64,000 nt of DNA from Microstegium vimineum (GCA_022036555.1 CM039141.1:214400-278399), one strand, 5' to 3'. Shown: positions 33,137-45,092, counted from the stretch's first letter. Notes: generated by a model not told the origin, from the letters alone. Made by a program: numbers and translations.

Positions 33137-33617
33137 AGAGCATCTCCATCAGTTTGTCAAAAATTATTTCACAAATATCATGATTTGATAATTTACTAAA
33201 ATATATAGCAAGTGAAAAAATGGACTCTCTCTAACAGTTTGGTATATTTATTTGGCAAATTTTTAGCAAACTTGTATTAGAGACCCTAAAAGTGAAACAA
33301 AATTAGTTTTATACCCTTCCGCATCTGGCAAACTTGCATCAGGAACCTGTTGATTTGCGCTCGCGCATATATATGCGTGTGGAGGGGGAAGATTTCCCAA
33401 GTTGCTAAAATTTACCACACCCTGTTCGTTTGGCTTATTAGCCACCGAAATAGTGTTTTTCTCTCACAGAAAAACTGCCAAAAACAGCATTAGTCGGCTT
33501 ATCAGCCATCAAAACGGCCAAGCAAACAGGCTCAACTGTTGAAGGGGTGGTTTTTCTAGTTTTACTTAAAAAATAAAGGATAGGAAGTGGGTTTGATAAA
33601 TTGTTGGAGATGCTTAG
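33137..33617. mobile_element. MITE-like element with GAGCATCTCCA termini
   Basis: The left end GAGCATCTCCATCAGTTTG and right end AAATTGTTGGAGATGC(T) are inverted. The sequence between is AT-rich and contains the smaller nested MITE. Same terminal type as 8794-9060. Confidence 0.6.
33421..33530. mobile_element. 110-bp MITE, copy 1 of a window-wide family
   Basis: CCTGTTCGTTTGGCTTATTAG at the left and GGCCAAGCAAACAGG at the right are inverted repeats around a GTGTTTTTCTCTCACAG core. Relatives lie at 47457-47567, 47636-47743 and 52270-52398. Confidence 0.8.
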
Positions 33618-34183
33618 CCCAATTTTTTTCCCCTAACCGCTGTATCAAACATATGCTATTGCCATCTACGCAAAGAGGGTGGTTGCAGTCTTACTCCGGT
33701 GGAAGTTTGGCGACTAACCATCGGTACATTCGCATAGAGAGGAAGAGGAGGATGATGTAGATATAAAATCATGAAAATAGAGAGAAGGAAAGAAAGAAAT
33801 AAGATAAAAAAACATAATAAACTGCTTTGCAATAGAATGGCCCATGCCAAGGCCCGTGGGGGCTGGGCCGAACAACTCCGTACTGGGCTACCGCTCCGTT
33901 CACCTTCACCCGCGTCCGCGTGTGCTGTCTCTCCCTGCGACGACTAGGTGAGCTACCGCCGCCGCCGCCGCCGCCCGACGCCAGGTACCGAGGCCTTCGC
34001 CGGTCTCTTCTCCGGCGACTAGCGCCCATAAGGTATTCCATTCCCTTCTCTTCCCTTCCCTTCCTGCTGTGCGAAACCGAGCACCAAAACCCTAAGTTAT
34101 TTGGCTATTTGATTTGATGCCTACTAACTTCCTGCCTTTTGCAATATCTGTGTCGGCTCTACATGTGTTCGCCCATGCTAGGG

Positions 34184-37100
34184 ATGGCGACCACAACACT
34201 GCTCCGGGCTCTCCGGCGGCCGTCGTCCGAAACCGTGCTGCGATTGGTGAGTGGAGTATATTCTCTTTTAGCAATTTGCTAATCGTGCTCCCTTAATATT
34301 TCGAGTAGTAAGATATTTGTGATTTTCCCCTCCTGAACAATAGCATATGGGCATTTGCTCCGATATCATCTGAAATAGCTTATGAGCATTTGCATCCTGT
34401 TGAATAGTAGCTAGCACCCACCAGTATGGGTTACTTTTAGCGAGGTAAATGGAAAAATTATGTTCACTGTTGCAGTTTGAACATTGAAGGCTCCATTTGT
34501 CTGCTACACATGTTTTGTTTTTAATAATTAATAATTGGGTTTGAAGATTTGTGTGAAATTAAATCGTTTCATGGAATTTCTTGATGACTGCACAAACAAG
34601 GGACGGATTGCAGTTTAAACTTGCTTGTACACCTTTTGTTAAGCTGCAATTTGCTTGTTTGCAGTAGCACAAACTGTACGACTTCATCATAGGTTAGTTA
34701 GACAGTTTATTGATTTGACCCACTTAAAAACAAACTTCTCCAGTATGTAACCAAACCAATGCAGAATGCCTGTGAAGTTGTTTTTGCTGCATGCCTTATA
34801 TTTTCATCCTTTTTTTCATTTATTATGTAGCTGCATGCATTTTTCTAATTGCCATCTACTGCTGGTATGTGATGTAGGCTACAAGGGCAAATCTGCAAAC
34901 AACTAATGGATATAGACATCTGAATAACAGGAAACTAAGTGTTTTCAATGAGTTTTCTAAGCAACTAAAGGGTGAGGCCAAGAGGTATGTGTTACTATTT
35001 TTAGGTCTCCACCATCATGAAAGCTTAAACAACTGAAATAATGATTTCGTACTGCTGAGTCACCTTTCATGTACAGTTACAGCGATCAGCATTTGTTCAC
35101 TTTATTTATTTATCATAATTTTATTTTATTGCAGTAATCCTGAATTCCAGAAATCCATGAAGGAGTTCGGCGAGAAACTTGGTGTGGTAAAGGAAGATCT
35201 CAAAGTAAGGTAAGTTGCAAAATTATTGCACTACTTCCATTTTTGTATCTTCTACATATAGTAGTAAATTATGATATTCTGCAACAATATGATTTTTGCA
35301 GAACTAAGAAAACGACTGAGACAATATACAAGAGTGTTGATGATGTTTGGAGTGAAGCTGAGGAGACATCTAAAAAGGTAAAGCCAGTGACAGTGTTTGT
35401 CAAGATGTTTGACATTGATAACTGTACCCTATTGATTTGTTTGTTTTTATGCTCATAAATTTATGAGGGCATTCTGTTACCACTTGTAGGTTACTGCAAA
35501 TATCAAAGAAAAAGTGTTTGCTGCTAAAGAAGAGGTAAGGATAAATAAATATCACTCTGGTACAGTACGGACCGTGATTTTCAGTAAACATCTATTTTTT
35601 GCTTTGATGAATTGTTTACAGGTAAAGGAAAATTTTGGAGTCGGAAAAGAAGAGAGTACAAGTTGCAGGGATGGTTCGCCTGAAGCTTCACATGAGAAAA
35701 CTGAGGCATCATCGCGTTCAGATGGCACGTCTGAAGATGCCACATACAACCATACATTGTTTACTAAATTGAAGTCAACAATCTCATCTGCTTCTCCAGT
35801 GGTATCCGGCACATTTGCAAAGTTGAAGGATACAAAAGTCTCAACTTTAGCTAAGCAGGGATATGAAATTGTCAAGGATGAATTAAGCTCTAGCTCTAGC
35901 AGAAAGAAAAAACATCAAGCTAGGCATGCTTCTGCTAAGGTAGAAAAGAGTACAAGAACCGATTTAGTTCTCACGCCAACAAAAAAGACAGTATTGGGTG
36001 AAAAATGGGAAGCATTTAAGAATAAGGTATCTTTAAGGAGATTGTTCAACTCTGCTTCTTTCTCATACTGATTTCCTATCTGAAATCCCTTTTTTCTCGA
36101 AGTTCCGAGGTCATCCGGTGTACAAAAGAGTGGATGAATACACCAAGCCTGTTGTAACCAAGGGGCAAGAGGTAACATCACGATGCTGTACAGATGTATT
36201 TGGTAAACCTAGTTTTCTCTTGCAGTGATATCCATGTTTTGTGTATGCAACTGCAGGTAGCTGAAGATGTCAGGGAAAGATGGGAGACAAGTGACAATCC
36301 TGTGGTTCAGAAAATTCAAGAGTACTATGTGCCTCATCATTCTTTGTTCTATCTGGTTATGGAATTTGATTGATTCAGTCTGAACTATGCTATTCTATTT
36401 ATTTCTGTTGGCATTTAGCACATAACATTTAGGTCTTGATTGAAAGCACCAAGTAATGCAACTGCCAGGTGCATTCATGGCTGCAAATCCATTGGTGATG
36501 CTTCTTCATTAGTAACACAAATACATATAAAAAATAATCAATGCAATGACCTCTTTCTTGAATGTGCGAATCAATTGTACCCCCCTCCACCTCTTATTTC
36601 ATCGTATACAATAATTGTGTGTCTGACATGTTGATTTTTCTTTGTTTGTTCCTTGTAGCTTGAATGAATCTTTGCTTGAAGAAACCTCAGCTGCGGTGAC
36701 ATTCAGGGAAATTAGGCAACGAGACCCGTAAGGCGTGTGCAACCTAACTTTGAGAGACTCAGGGCATAGTTGAATTATATATCACCTTTTTTTGCACAGG
36801 TCGTTTTCTCTTTCTGATTTTGTTGCCGATGTCCAAGAAACGATCAAGCCAGTTCTAACTGCATATTCAAAGGTAACCCATGTCTTACTGACAAGGAACT
36901 CTTTCTTTGCTTGAACTAGTGTGATTGCTGGCTGTCCTAATGAGATGGGCTGGTTGTATATTACTTTTTTATATATTTATTGATGAAAGATTAAGTTTAT
37001 AGTGTAAAGTTCAAATGGATTGATTGAGATTCTGTCTAATTTACATGATAAGTCAGCCCACTCAGAATTTTGGTCATTTCAAAGTTGCATATTATGCTTC

Positions 37101-38352
37101 CAGGGTGATGTGGAGACTCTAAAAAAATATTGCACCAAGGAAGTGATTGAGCGTTGCAAAGGAGAGAGAGAAGCTTATGCATCACAGGGAATATTTTTTG
37201 ATCACAAAGTAGGTTGTCAAAGGATGTCTTGGATTATTGATTGTCTATTTTACTCTATTTTTTTTTTATCCCATAGCTCAGTCACAATTGATTGATATGT
37301 TCTGTAGTTTTTTTTCTTCATTATTGACTGTAGCTTGTTGCCCTTAAGTTGGGAAGAACATAAGATCCTTGCCTTTACAGATCCTGCACATTTCAGAAGC
37401 TGATGTATTGGAAACAAAAATGTTTGGATCTTCACCCATAATTATTTTACGTGTAAGTGAATTAGTGGTGTGCTGATTTAAGTTTGCCCTTCTTTAGTTT
37501 ATTGTACTTACAGTGTAGGCTTGTTTCCAATATATATTTCAGTTCCAAACGCAGCAGATATACTGTGTTCGAGATCGAGAAGGACAAGTCACAGAAGGAG
37601 GAAAGGTAGGCTTTATTTTTTGGGATATATGTAAACCATCCTATGTTTATGTTTGGCGTGTATGGTCAACTCATTACAAGATAACTGAATCAAGATCTCG
37701 ATGACGGATTTGTTTCATAACATGATGTATGTCATTCTGACATAGACCCAGATGAATGGATTTATGCGTTATTTTGCAACTTGTGTAAAATAGCCAATCA
37801 GTTTCATGAACACTCCACTTGAGTCTGGGCAAATAATGTACTAGGTAGAATTGTCAAGGTGAAATGTTTCCTTGGTTTGAAAAGGGTAGTTGTCTTTGAA
37901 CCTGAGTGGGGTGCTGCAGAATTTAGTCTTATGTTGCTAAAGTTTACTATATCATAGCTAATGCCGTTGTTAGATGTGAGACTGGTTTATATGAATAGCA
38001 CAAGCTGATGTCCATGTTATTTATTAGTGTGAAAAGTGCGCCAGACTTCATGCACCTCTTAAATAGTTGAGTTTATTGAGTGTTGAGAAATGGTGGCATG
38101 CTCTTTGTCTTGCCTCACTTAGTTGGCCAGTAGACTAGTAGTTGACATCAGTAGACTTGTAGTTGACATTTGATTTAAGTAACAGTTTTTTTTTTGTGTG
38201 TGATTGGAATGTACCAGGATACCATCCAAACTGTCTTTTATTCGTGGGCTATGCAACTCATGGACAGCGACGAGGTGCCAGAAGAAGAGTCATATTACCC
38301 AGTCTGGCGGCTGCGTGAGATGCAACAAGCTGGCATCAAAGCTCTCATATAG
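34184..38352 (+). CDS. TIM44: Mitochondrial import inner membrane translocase subunit TIM44
   Basis: Fourteen in-phase exons give 473 residues: 34184-34246, 34878-34984, 35135-35209, 35302-35377, 35490-35534, 35622-36026, 36103-36171, 36257-36321, 36659-36727, 36800-36872, 37104-37208, 37381-37452, 37543-37605 and 38218-38352. TIM44 tethers mitochondrial Hsp70 to the TIM23 channel on the matrix side and drives import of presequence proteins. The first exon (MATTTLLRALRRPSSETV) is Arg-rich and fits a matrix-targeting peptide. The middle is Lys/Glu-rich and helical (QKSMKEFGEKLGVVKEDLK, ETIYKSVDDVWSEAEE). The C-terminal Tim44 domain (VQETIKPVLTAYSKGDVE, EVIERCKGEREAYASQG, VFYSWAMQLMDSDEV, WRLREMQQAGIKALI) binds membrane lipid. 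A non-coding 5' leader exon probably ends at the donor near 34030. No damage seen. Confidence 0.93.
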
Positions 38353-38530
38353 AGCAGTCCATCATTTTGTTCTTACTCTTCCTCCACTTAATCAGCTGCT
38401 CAATGAGCAATGTGCAAGAACGTTGCCCTCGGCGCAAGCAATTTTCCACAGATTGATTGTTTTTTTATATATATATATGTCCTGGTGGTAGCAGTTTCTT
38501 CCTATTCTTTTTTGCTGATGTATCAAAGGG

Positions 38531-38818
38531 ATGTCACTCGCAGAGTTATTCTCTACGTTGGCTGAGAAAGGCTTGCAAGCAGCGTATACTGATAGTAGCT
38601 TTGTTTTTGTCCCAAGTGGGAATGAAACACACGCCCGTGTGGTGTTTGAAAATGCCAGAAATGAGGCACTGGGCATGGCCAGAAATATGACTGATGCCCA
38701 GGAGGGACGTTCTGAACTCAGCCATGTGGTAAAATGCTTCACAATTTGCATTCGCAAATCTGAAATGTTTTTTCATCCTAGAGTTGCGTTAATTTGGAAG
38801 CCGAAAGTAGCCTACTGA
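38531..38818 (+). CDS. Unidentified short ORF, possibly an exon fragment
   Basis: An ORF of 95 residues lies 180 bases after TIM44. The first ~65 residues (MSLAELFSTLAEKGLQAAY, FVFVPSGNETHARVVFENA, RNEALGMARNMTDAQEGR) look like real helical protein. The rest, after a possible donor (CATGTG/gtaaaa near 38728), looks like intron. I do not recognise it. It may be an orphan exon of a displaced gene. Confidence 0.3.
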   Translation: MSLAELFSTLAEKGLQAAYTDSSFVFVPSGNETHARVVFENARNEALGMARNMTDAQEGRSELSHVVKCFTICIRKSEMFFHPRVALIWKPKVAY

Positions 38819-38975
38819 AAGTTTCAGCTTCTTCACCTCGCATGTGAAATACAAAACATTAATTCCCGTCCCTTTTGAGGGGGCAAGGGGAACAAAATTT
38901 GTAGCCTCGCTCAAACACAATACGAGTGAACTGCAGAGGCTAATTCAAAGAAAAGAGCGAAAAATTTAAATGTTG

Positions 38976-39263
38976 AGTGGGATTTGAAGAACTGCAAGGC
39001 TAATTCAAAGATTTTTTTTTTAAATGTTGAGAGTGGGATATGAAGAACCGAAAGGCTAATTTGAGTGGGATATGAAGAACTGCAAGGCTAATTTTCAAAT
39101 AAAAAAATTGAAATGTTGAGAGTGGGATTTGAAGAACTGCAAGGCTAATTCAAAGATTTTTTTTTAAATGTTGAGAGTGGGATATGAAGAACCGAAAGGC
39201 TAATTTGAGTCGGATATGAAGAACTGCAAGGCTAATTTTCAAATGAAAAAATTGAAATGTGAG
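38976..39263. repeat. Two ~144-bp tandem units derived from the adjacent tRNA end
   Basis: AGTGGGATTTGAAGAACTGC begins at 38976 and at 39121, and the tRNA's own AGTGGGATTTGAACCCACG begins at 39264, so the period is about 144. Each unit contains about three sub-repeats of AGTGGGAT(A/T)TGAAGAAC plus GGCTAATT. The motif TGAGAGTGGGATTTGAA is the 3' end of the tRNA-Leu gene read on the plus strand. Confidence 0.9.
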
Positions 39264-39264
39264 A

Positions 39265-39297
<33 letters not shown>

Positions 39298-39337
39298 ACC
39301 TTAATCTGGCACCTTAGACCAACTCGGCCATCTCAAC
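39258..39337 (-). tRNA. trnL-AAG: tRNA-Leu, anticodon AAG
   Basis: On the minus strand an 80-nt cloverleaf is visible. It has D-arm A box TGGCCGAGTTGGTC, anticodon stem CCAGA/TCTGG with 7-nt loop TTAAGGT (AAG at positions 34-36), a class II variable arm (TCCGAAAGGGC region) and T-arm GTGGGTTCAAATCCCAC. The acceptor stem pairs at 5 of 7 positions: GTTGAGA against TCTCACA, as though one A had been lost from TCTCAACA. The gene may therefore be functional or slightly damaged. Confidence 0.85.
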
Positions 39338-39391
39338 TTAATGTTTTCAAAAGAACATAATGTATAGAAGTTTACATTGCATCGTTGACAT

Positions 39392-42300
39392 TCATTCACT
39401 GTCATCGCTCCAGCTTTCCTCACTGTCAACATCATTGCTGTCTGCGTGAGCCTGCTTCATTTACAAAGTGCCAGTAAGATTATACTATACTAGAGCCATG
39501 TACTGTTTACAGGTTGATCACAAGGTCGTCTTGTTATAAAGGAAAAAAAAATGATGGTCTTGTTCAATCAACGTGAACATGCTGTTGAAATAATCATTAC
39601 TATTTAGTTACCTGACGGATGTCATCTGCTCTCTGCTGAATGCTGGCCACCTTAACCTTAGAGTTGGTAGGAGAGCTCGCTCAAGAAACTGGTTTCAGTT
39701 CGAAAGACTGCAGGCACCCACCAGGCAGTATATATATATATAGTACAGTACAAGAGAACTTTGTCAGGACAACCATATAGTATAATCATTTGACCATTGA
39801 GTTTGATGCAGGAAATGAGAGAATGTAGTACGTGATACTGACAGGATTGCCGGCCACTTCAATGTCTTTGATCTGCTTTATCAGTACACTCCTGCTGTCC
39901 AAGATATTTCTTGAAGGATGGATCAGGCTTGGACCGTTTCGTAGCTGCAATGCAATGCAAATGACATGAATCTTTGTTACGAGCTTCATCCACTTTCGTT
40001 AGTGCCCTGCCTTAAGTGGAAGAAGACGCAGCAACATGGAAAATAAAAATACTGTAGGAAGAAATAAAGCATACCGTGATCCTTGGCACTGAAGGAGGAA
40101 GAGGAGGGGACATCTTCGCTAGCTCTTGTACCGCAGAGAAGAACACACTCTCGTTCTGCAGATTGCTGCTGCTGCTGCTATCTGAAGCCTCATCGTGCTC
40201 TTGTCCTCGCTTCTCTGTTAAACTGTGTCCACTGCTGCCAAATTGTAGTCTGCCTTGTTGCTGGAAACATGTGTTTGCTTGTGCCTGCGTCCGTTGGTAG
40301 GCCTCTTCTGAAAGTATTGCAGGCACAGGGAACTCTCCAGCCTTCAATGATGAAGCCTGCACAACGTCTTCTTCTTGGACTCGGAATGGCTGTGGATGGC
40401 TCGTTTCTTCTGAACATTTGGTTTCATCTCTACGACTACGAGAGGCATTGGCATTAGCATTCTCAATAGAAACTGATGTTGCTTGGCTTATTGCCTGAAT
40501 CTTTTCATGAACTTGAGTTGCGACCGAGTTGCTCCTATCTGCACGGCCCACTCCCTCCAGTGATTTTTTCCAAAGCGCTCTGTGTTTAGGAGATGCAACT
40601 GGAGTCCCTGTATGGACTTTTTCTGATAGCCACTGCATCGGTGCAATAGGCGGTGTTGTATCTACTTTGGCATGTTCTTCAGAACAAGAATGCTGCTCAG
40701 GCAAAGCACCAGTAGTTCGCTCCAGAACAAGACTCCCTGGCAACAGCAGGTTTTTGGAGTCAGGCGATGTACATGTAGGATGTCGATCTCCACAGGTGCC
40801 TTTGTTGTACCTCCTCGACGATCTGCTCTTATTACTCGCACCTGCTTTGAATTTGTTTGCCTTGAGCATGGTGCTGCTGCTGCTCAGAGCAGCATCAACA
40901 TCTGCATCTGATGTATTACCTGCAGGAACAACATGACTGACGGATCCACTACAGGTAGCAGTACCATGGGGATGGTGATGGAGTGGTTCCTGTGTGATGG
41001 TTTGGTCGTGCTCGTGATGATGAGTAAAGCGGCAAGCATCTGGAGAGAGCCATGCCTCGAAAGAGCTCGTCCTCTGGAGCTCACTGGGACTGGGGCTGGG
41101 GCTGAGCTGCGCTGTGCCGCTGCAAGCGCCTTGCAGCTTCTGCTTCTTTTCGATGTCGATCTGGACCCTGTGAGCAGCTGTTTGCAGCTGCGTTGGGAAG
41201 AGGGACCTGGCACCTGCTGCTGCCTCCCGATGCCGATGCTGCTGTTTCAGATGTCGGAGCATGGAGAGAAAGCCAGGAGACGGAGCTGTTTCTGTTTCTG
41301 TTTCCGTTTCTGATCTGAGAAGCCAGCCAGGATGGAGAGTAAGTCAGTTGGAAGGAATTCACAGAAACATAATAAGGGTACTAGTTAGTCAGTCAGTTAG
41401 TTACTTACTTGCTGTCAGTACTGTGGGCTGACTCCGGAGGTTCAGAGTTAAGCGCAGTCCGAAACTTGGGTGTGGTTTCCTGTCAGACACCAAAAGGAAG
41501 AAGAAGAAGAAGAAGAAATTCTTGCAATATATTAAATCGAATTCAAGGTGAAAAATTGGGTGAGAACAAGGATTAATTGGACTGGATTTAAGTGCATACA
41601 TACCATGGACATGGATTTCAGATATGATGGTCCTTGGTTTGCAGATCTGACTCTGCTGCTGAGTAGTGTGCCTTGCTGCTCATCAACATCAAGGAGGCGC
41701 TGCTGGTTGGCAGAATAATAATGAGCCCTGAAGAAGGAGGGATCGGTGTACCTCTTGAGGCACGCTCCCTCGCCAGCACCATCAAACCTGCAACAATGCA
41801 ATATATATGGATATATATGAGGAGTATATATATAGCAGATCGATGATCAGGGAGGGAGGGAGCGTCGTCATCGCATCGCATCGCATCGCATCCATGCTTA
41901 CTTGTCAAGGAGTGACAGCCTGGGAGGCCCGCGGCAGCGCCTGAGGATACGTTGGACGACGAGACGCGGCGTGCGTCCGCCGACTCCTCCTCTGATGGTG
42001 GTGATGGTGAGAGCAGCGGCGGCAGAGTTGTGAGTCGACGTCGTCGGCGGAGGCAGGTCGAGGTCGAGGTCGATGTCGTCATCGGCCTGGTCCTCCAGCA
42101 CCAGCAACAGCAGCCGCTTGGCTCTCACGGCGAGTCGACGCCCTCGCGCGGACGCGGCCATCACTTGGTCTTGCATGTCGTCCAGCACCTCCGCGGCAAG
42201 CCTGCAGCAGCAGCAGCAGCAGCATGCATTGCCATTCTAGCTCATCAGTATATGTGCATGCGGATGCGGTTCCATATATCGATCGATCGCTCCAACGCAT

Positions 42301-42476
42301 GCAATAACTCACTCTGCGAGGTCTCCGAGCTGGCAGAGGATGGCGACGAGGCCGGCCATGGCGAGCCCCTCGAGGACGGCTTCGGGCGGGCCATCATTGT
42401 TGCTGCTGCGGTTGCGGGTGACGTCGCCGGTGGTGGTGGTGGTGGTGCATCCTCCGCACCTTGACGACAGACCCAT
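39392..42476 (-). CDS. SCAR: SCAR/WAVE-like protein, short and N-terminally divergent
   Basis: Eight in-phase exons (42313-42476, 41902-42201, 41604-41787, 41409-41479, 40075-41314, 39839-39944, 39612-39679, 39392-39451) encode 730 residues. SCAR/WAVE proteins sit in the WAVE complex and activate ARP2/3 to nucleate branched actin. The SCAR homology domain shows EAVLEGLAMAGLVAILCQLG, AAEVLDDMQDQVMAASARGR and CRGPPRLSLLDKFDGAGEGA, then CLKRYTDPSFFRAHYY. The C-terminus keeps a weak WH2 (DSRSVLIKQIKD), a connector (KVASIQQRADDIRQ) and the acidic tail with its conserved tryptophan (DSEESWSDDSE). The usual N-terminal start (MPLVR-type) is replaced by a Cys/Thr-rich segment, MGLSSRCGGCTTTTTTGD. The protein is shorter than most plant SCARs (about 800-1400 residues, from memory). 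Functional status is uncertain. Confidence 0.85.
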
Positions 42477-42793
42477 GATGGCTAGCTAGCTAGCTAGCTG
42501 CTCGATCGATCCCTCCGGCCGGCTCCACTGCGCTGCTACGACGCGACCTTATTAGCTTCTTATTTTGTGCCCAGCTGGAGGCTGGCCGGAGCTGGCCCTC
42601 CTCCAGCATATCCTGCAGGCTCTGCACCAGCTAGTTCTACCAGCTACATACAGTAGGAGTAGGAGGTACGTACGTGGCACGTCGTACATGCATGTGATGT
42701 GTGTGTTGCGTATGCTTCTGGCAAACTTAATTACTACGGACATGTATATATACGTACAACCCAATCAATACTCGTACTCTTCACTCATTACTT

Positions 42794-42795
<2 letters not shown>

Positions 42796-42851
<56 letters not shown>
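42796..42851. repeat. (AT)n microsatellite
   Basis: About 27 AT units upstream of the SCAR-like gene. It generates a spurious YIYIYI ORF. Confidence 0.95.
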
Positions 42852-42853
<2 letters not shown>

Positions 42854-43246
42854 GTAATGAAAGAAAGAGATCATTACATGATGAAAAAATATATTCATGC
42901 ATATGTCTCACTAGATGGATGGATCACATGACTACTGTACGTACGTACAGCTACCACGGTACAAATATTGCTCGATCGTACTACGTACGTGTGACCTCTG
43001 CCAGCCTGCCACTCGATCGATCTGCGTACCAACAATAACCACCAGTACTACGTAGTACGGGCAGATCGAATGAAAACAGAATAATATAATTAAGCAACTA
43101 GAGGCCAGCCAAAACATGTACTACTCCTATATATATGCACGTACATACGTCTACTACACGCTCTCCGAATCTACCATGCATCTCTCTATACATTCTTCAA
43201 AGCAAAGATTACATATATATATAATTGTTAGCTCAACGTACACTGC
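42852..43246. other. Intergenic, upstream of the SCAR-like gene
   Basis: Rich in GTACGTAC and GATCGATC palindromes. No gene. Confidence 0.3.
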
Positions 43247-43249
43247 AAT

Positions 43250-43805
43250 CACTACTAGAAAACAGACCTTTGGTCGATGTACAAAATGAACTTTTAGTCT
43301 CGGATTTTTTTTTGCGTTCAGGAACTAATAGACTTTTAGTCCGGGTTGGTCCCTTGTGCGTTGGTTCAAAGAAAAATGTCTCCTTTATTATCAAATGTGT
43401 TGCGTAGGTGGGGTGGTAAGCTTCGCGCGAGGCATTGCGTGAGGTCTTGGGTTCGAATCTGAGGGGGCACAGTGGTGGGGTAGGACGATTATTTTCTTTA
43501 GCAGGAAGGACCTTTAGTCCCGGATGTGCAAACCGGGACTAGACTAAAGGGGTCGAAATCTTAGTCCCGGAGAAATCTTACTCTCAGATGTTCAAACCGG
43601 GACTAAAGGGGAGAGACCTTTAGTCTCGAAATGACCTTTAATCCCGGATGTGCAAACCGGGACTAAAGGGGTCCGAAATCTTAGTCCCGGATGTGCAAAC
43701 CGGGACTAAAGGGGAGAGACCTTTAGTCTCGAAATCTTAGTCCCGGTTGGGGAACCGGGACTAAAGGCCCTTCCCAACCGGGACTAAAAGGAAATTATGT
43801 AGTAG

Positions 43806-43807
<2 letters not shown>
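43250..43807. mobile_element. Non-autonomous CACTA element (558 bp)
   Basis: Begins CACTACTAGAAAAC and ends TATGTAGTAGTG, with 3-bp target duplication AAT (43247-43249 and 43808-43810). Subterminal TTTAGTCCCGG/CCGGGACTAAA motifs are repeated many times from 43500 to 43790. No transposase. A tRNA-like segment lies inside at about 43408-43472. Confidence 0.9.
43408..43472 (+). other. tRNA-like A/B-box segment inside the CACTA element
   Basis: GTGGGGTGGTAAGC resembles a Pol III A box and GGGTTCGAATCTGAG a B box, at roughly tRNA spacing. It could be a tRNA- or SINE-derived fragment. No cloverleaf was confirmed. Confidence 0.4.
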
Positions 43808-43810
<3 letters not shown>

Positions 43811-43845
<35 letters not shown>

Positions 43846-44377
43846 AAGAATATTTGCAACCACATTTTCACACAAGACCAAAAAATTACAGAGACCTGCG
43901 GGTGTATATTTCACTGCTATATATATATATATATCTCCAAACTTTGACACTTACTCCGTAACAAGGTGCAATTAAATTTGGATTGGGTGAGTTCAATCAT
44001 CTGTCTCTAAATTGTCATTTATTATAATGTAAAGGGGTATATATTGTGCATGTTATCTAGCTAGCTTACTGATTGGCACATTAACTGTCGATTGACTCTC
44101 CTAATCTCTTTGTTTTGAAAAGCCAACGCCAACAGCATGCAATGTTTCTACAAATCTGTGAGACGTCCCCGTCGTCGTCCCAATTAATTCGACAAGTCGG
44201 AAGCTTTGGAGGAAGCTACTAGCTATGAGGAGCTAGCAGCACGGTACAGTGTAGCTTGTGTAAATGATAATTTTTTCTCAATCACACAAAAGTTGTTTAG
44301 TGTCTTTGTATTTTTTATTAAGATAGAGAAAAAAATTAATACAACACATCTTCGTGACGTCTTTTAGAGATCAAAAG

Positions 44378-44423
<46 letters not shown>

Positions 44424-45089
44424 ACACTTCAACCCATCCAGTGTAAGTACATGATAAATAAAGAGTGAGGCCCGCCGCTCCTTGGCGTTGCTCTCATGCT
44501 GCTGCTGCTGCTCCGGCCTCCTCCTCTCAATCCACTGGATCTGGATGATGGTAGATGTCAGCAAAGACGCTTCTCTCGGCTATCCCCACGAAAAGCCGGA
44601 CAACTCCTCCGTTCATTCATAACCACACGAGGAAAAGGAAGACGCTGTTTTCATCATCATAATTTAACGCACGAAAAATCCCAAGCACCTCTCACTCACT
44701 CATTTCGCTAGCTACTTGTTTCTTGTTTTTCTCATGGTCGTATTTGACTGTGAGAGTGGCCGCAGCCGCAAACGAAACAAAGCAATCTCTTTCCGCTAAT
44801 GTATACATCAATCCATCCATCAGTGTTTATTCAAACCTGATCTAGCCCTCGATCGATCTCTCATAGTATATCAGATATTCCGAGGTTTTATTTTTACATT
44901 TGATTTGAATCCCCATTATTACCAGCCCACTAGTAGAAAACATAGCTACCAAAAAGCATATCTTTTTGCCGGTTGCTCTTTAATTTTTCCTCTAAAGAAG
45001 AAGAAGTCAGTGCATGCATTAGTAGGTTCAGCTAGCTTTCCGGCGCCATGAGATTTCTCATGGAGCAGCTTTAAAAAACCGAAATAGTA
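43811..45089. other. Intergenic with microsatellites
   Basis: (AT)n tracts at 43812-43841, 43918-43934 and 44383-44420; a (CTG)5 patch at 44496-44510. The ORFs here are low-complexity artefacts. Confidence 0.4.
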
Positions 45090-45092
45090 CCC

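Noticed and set aside
44496..44711. ORF starting MLLLLLRPPP as a possible signal-peptide exon for the phytosulfokine fragment
   Set aside because: It is a CTG microsatellite outside the CACTA ends, with no cleavage-site-like sequence and no suitable donor.
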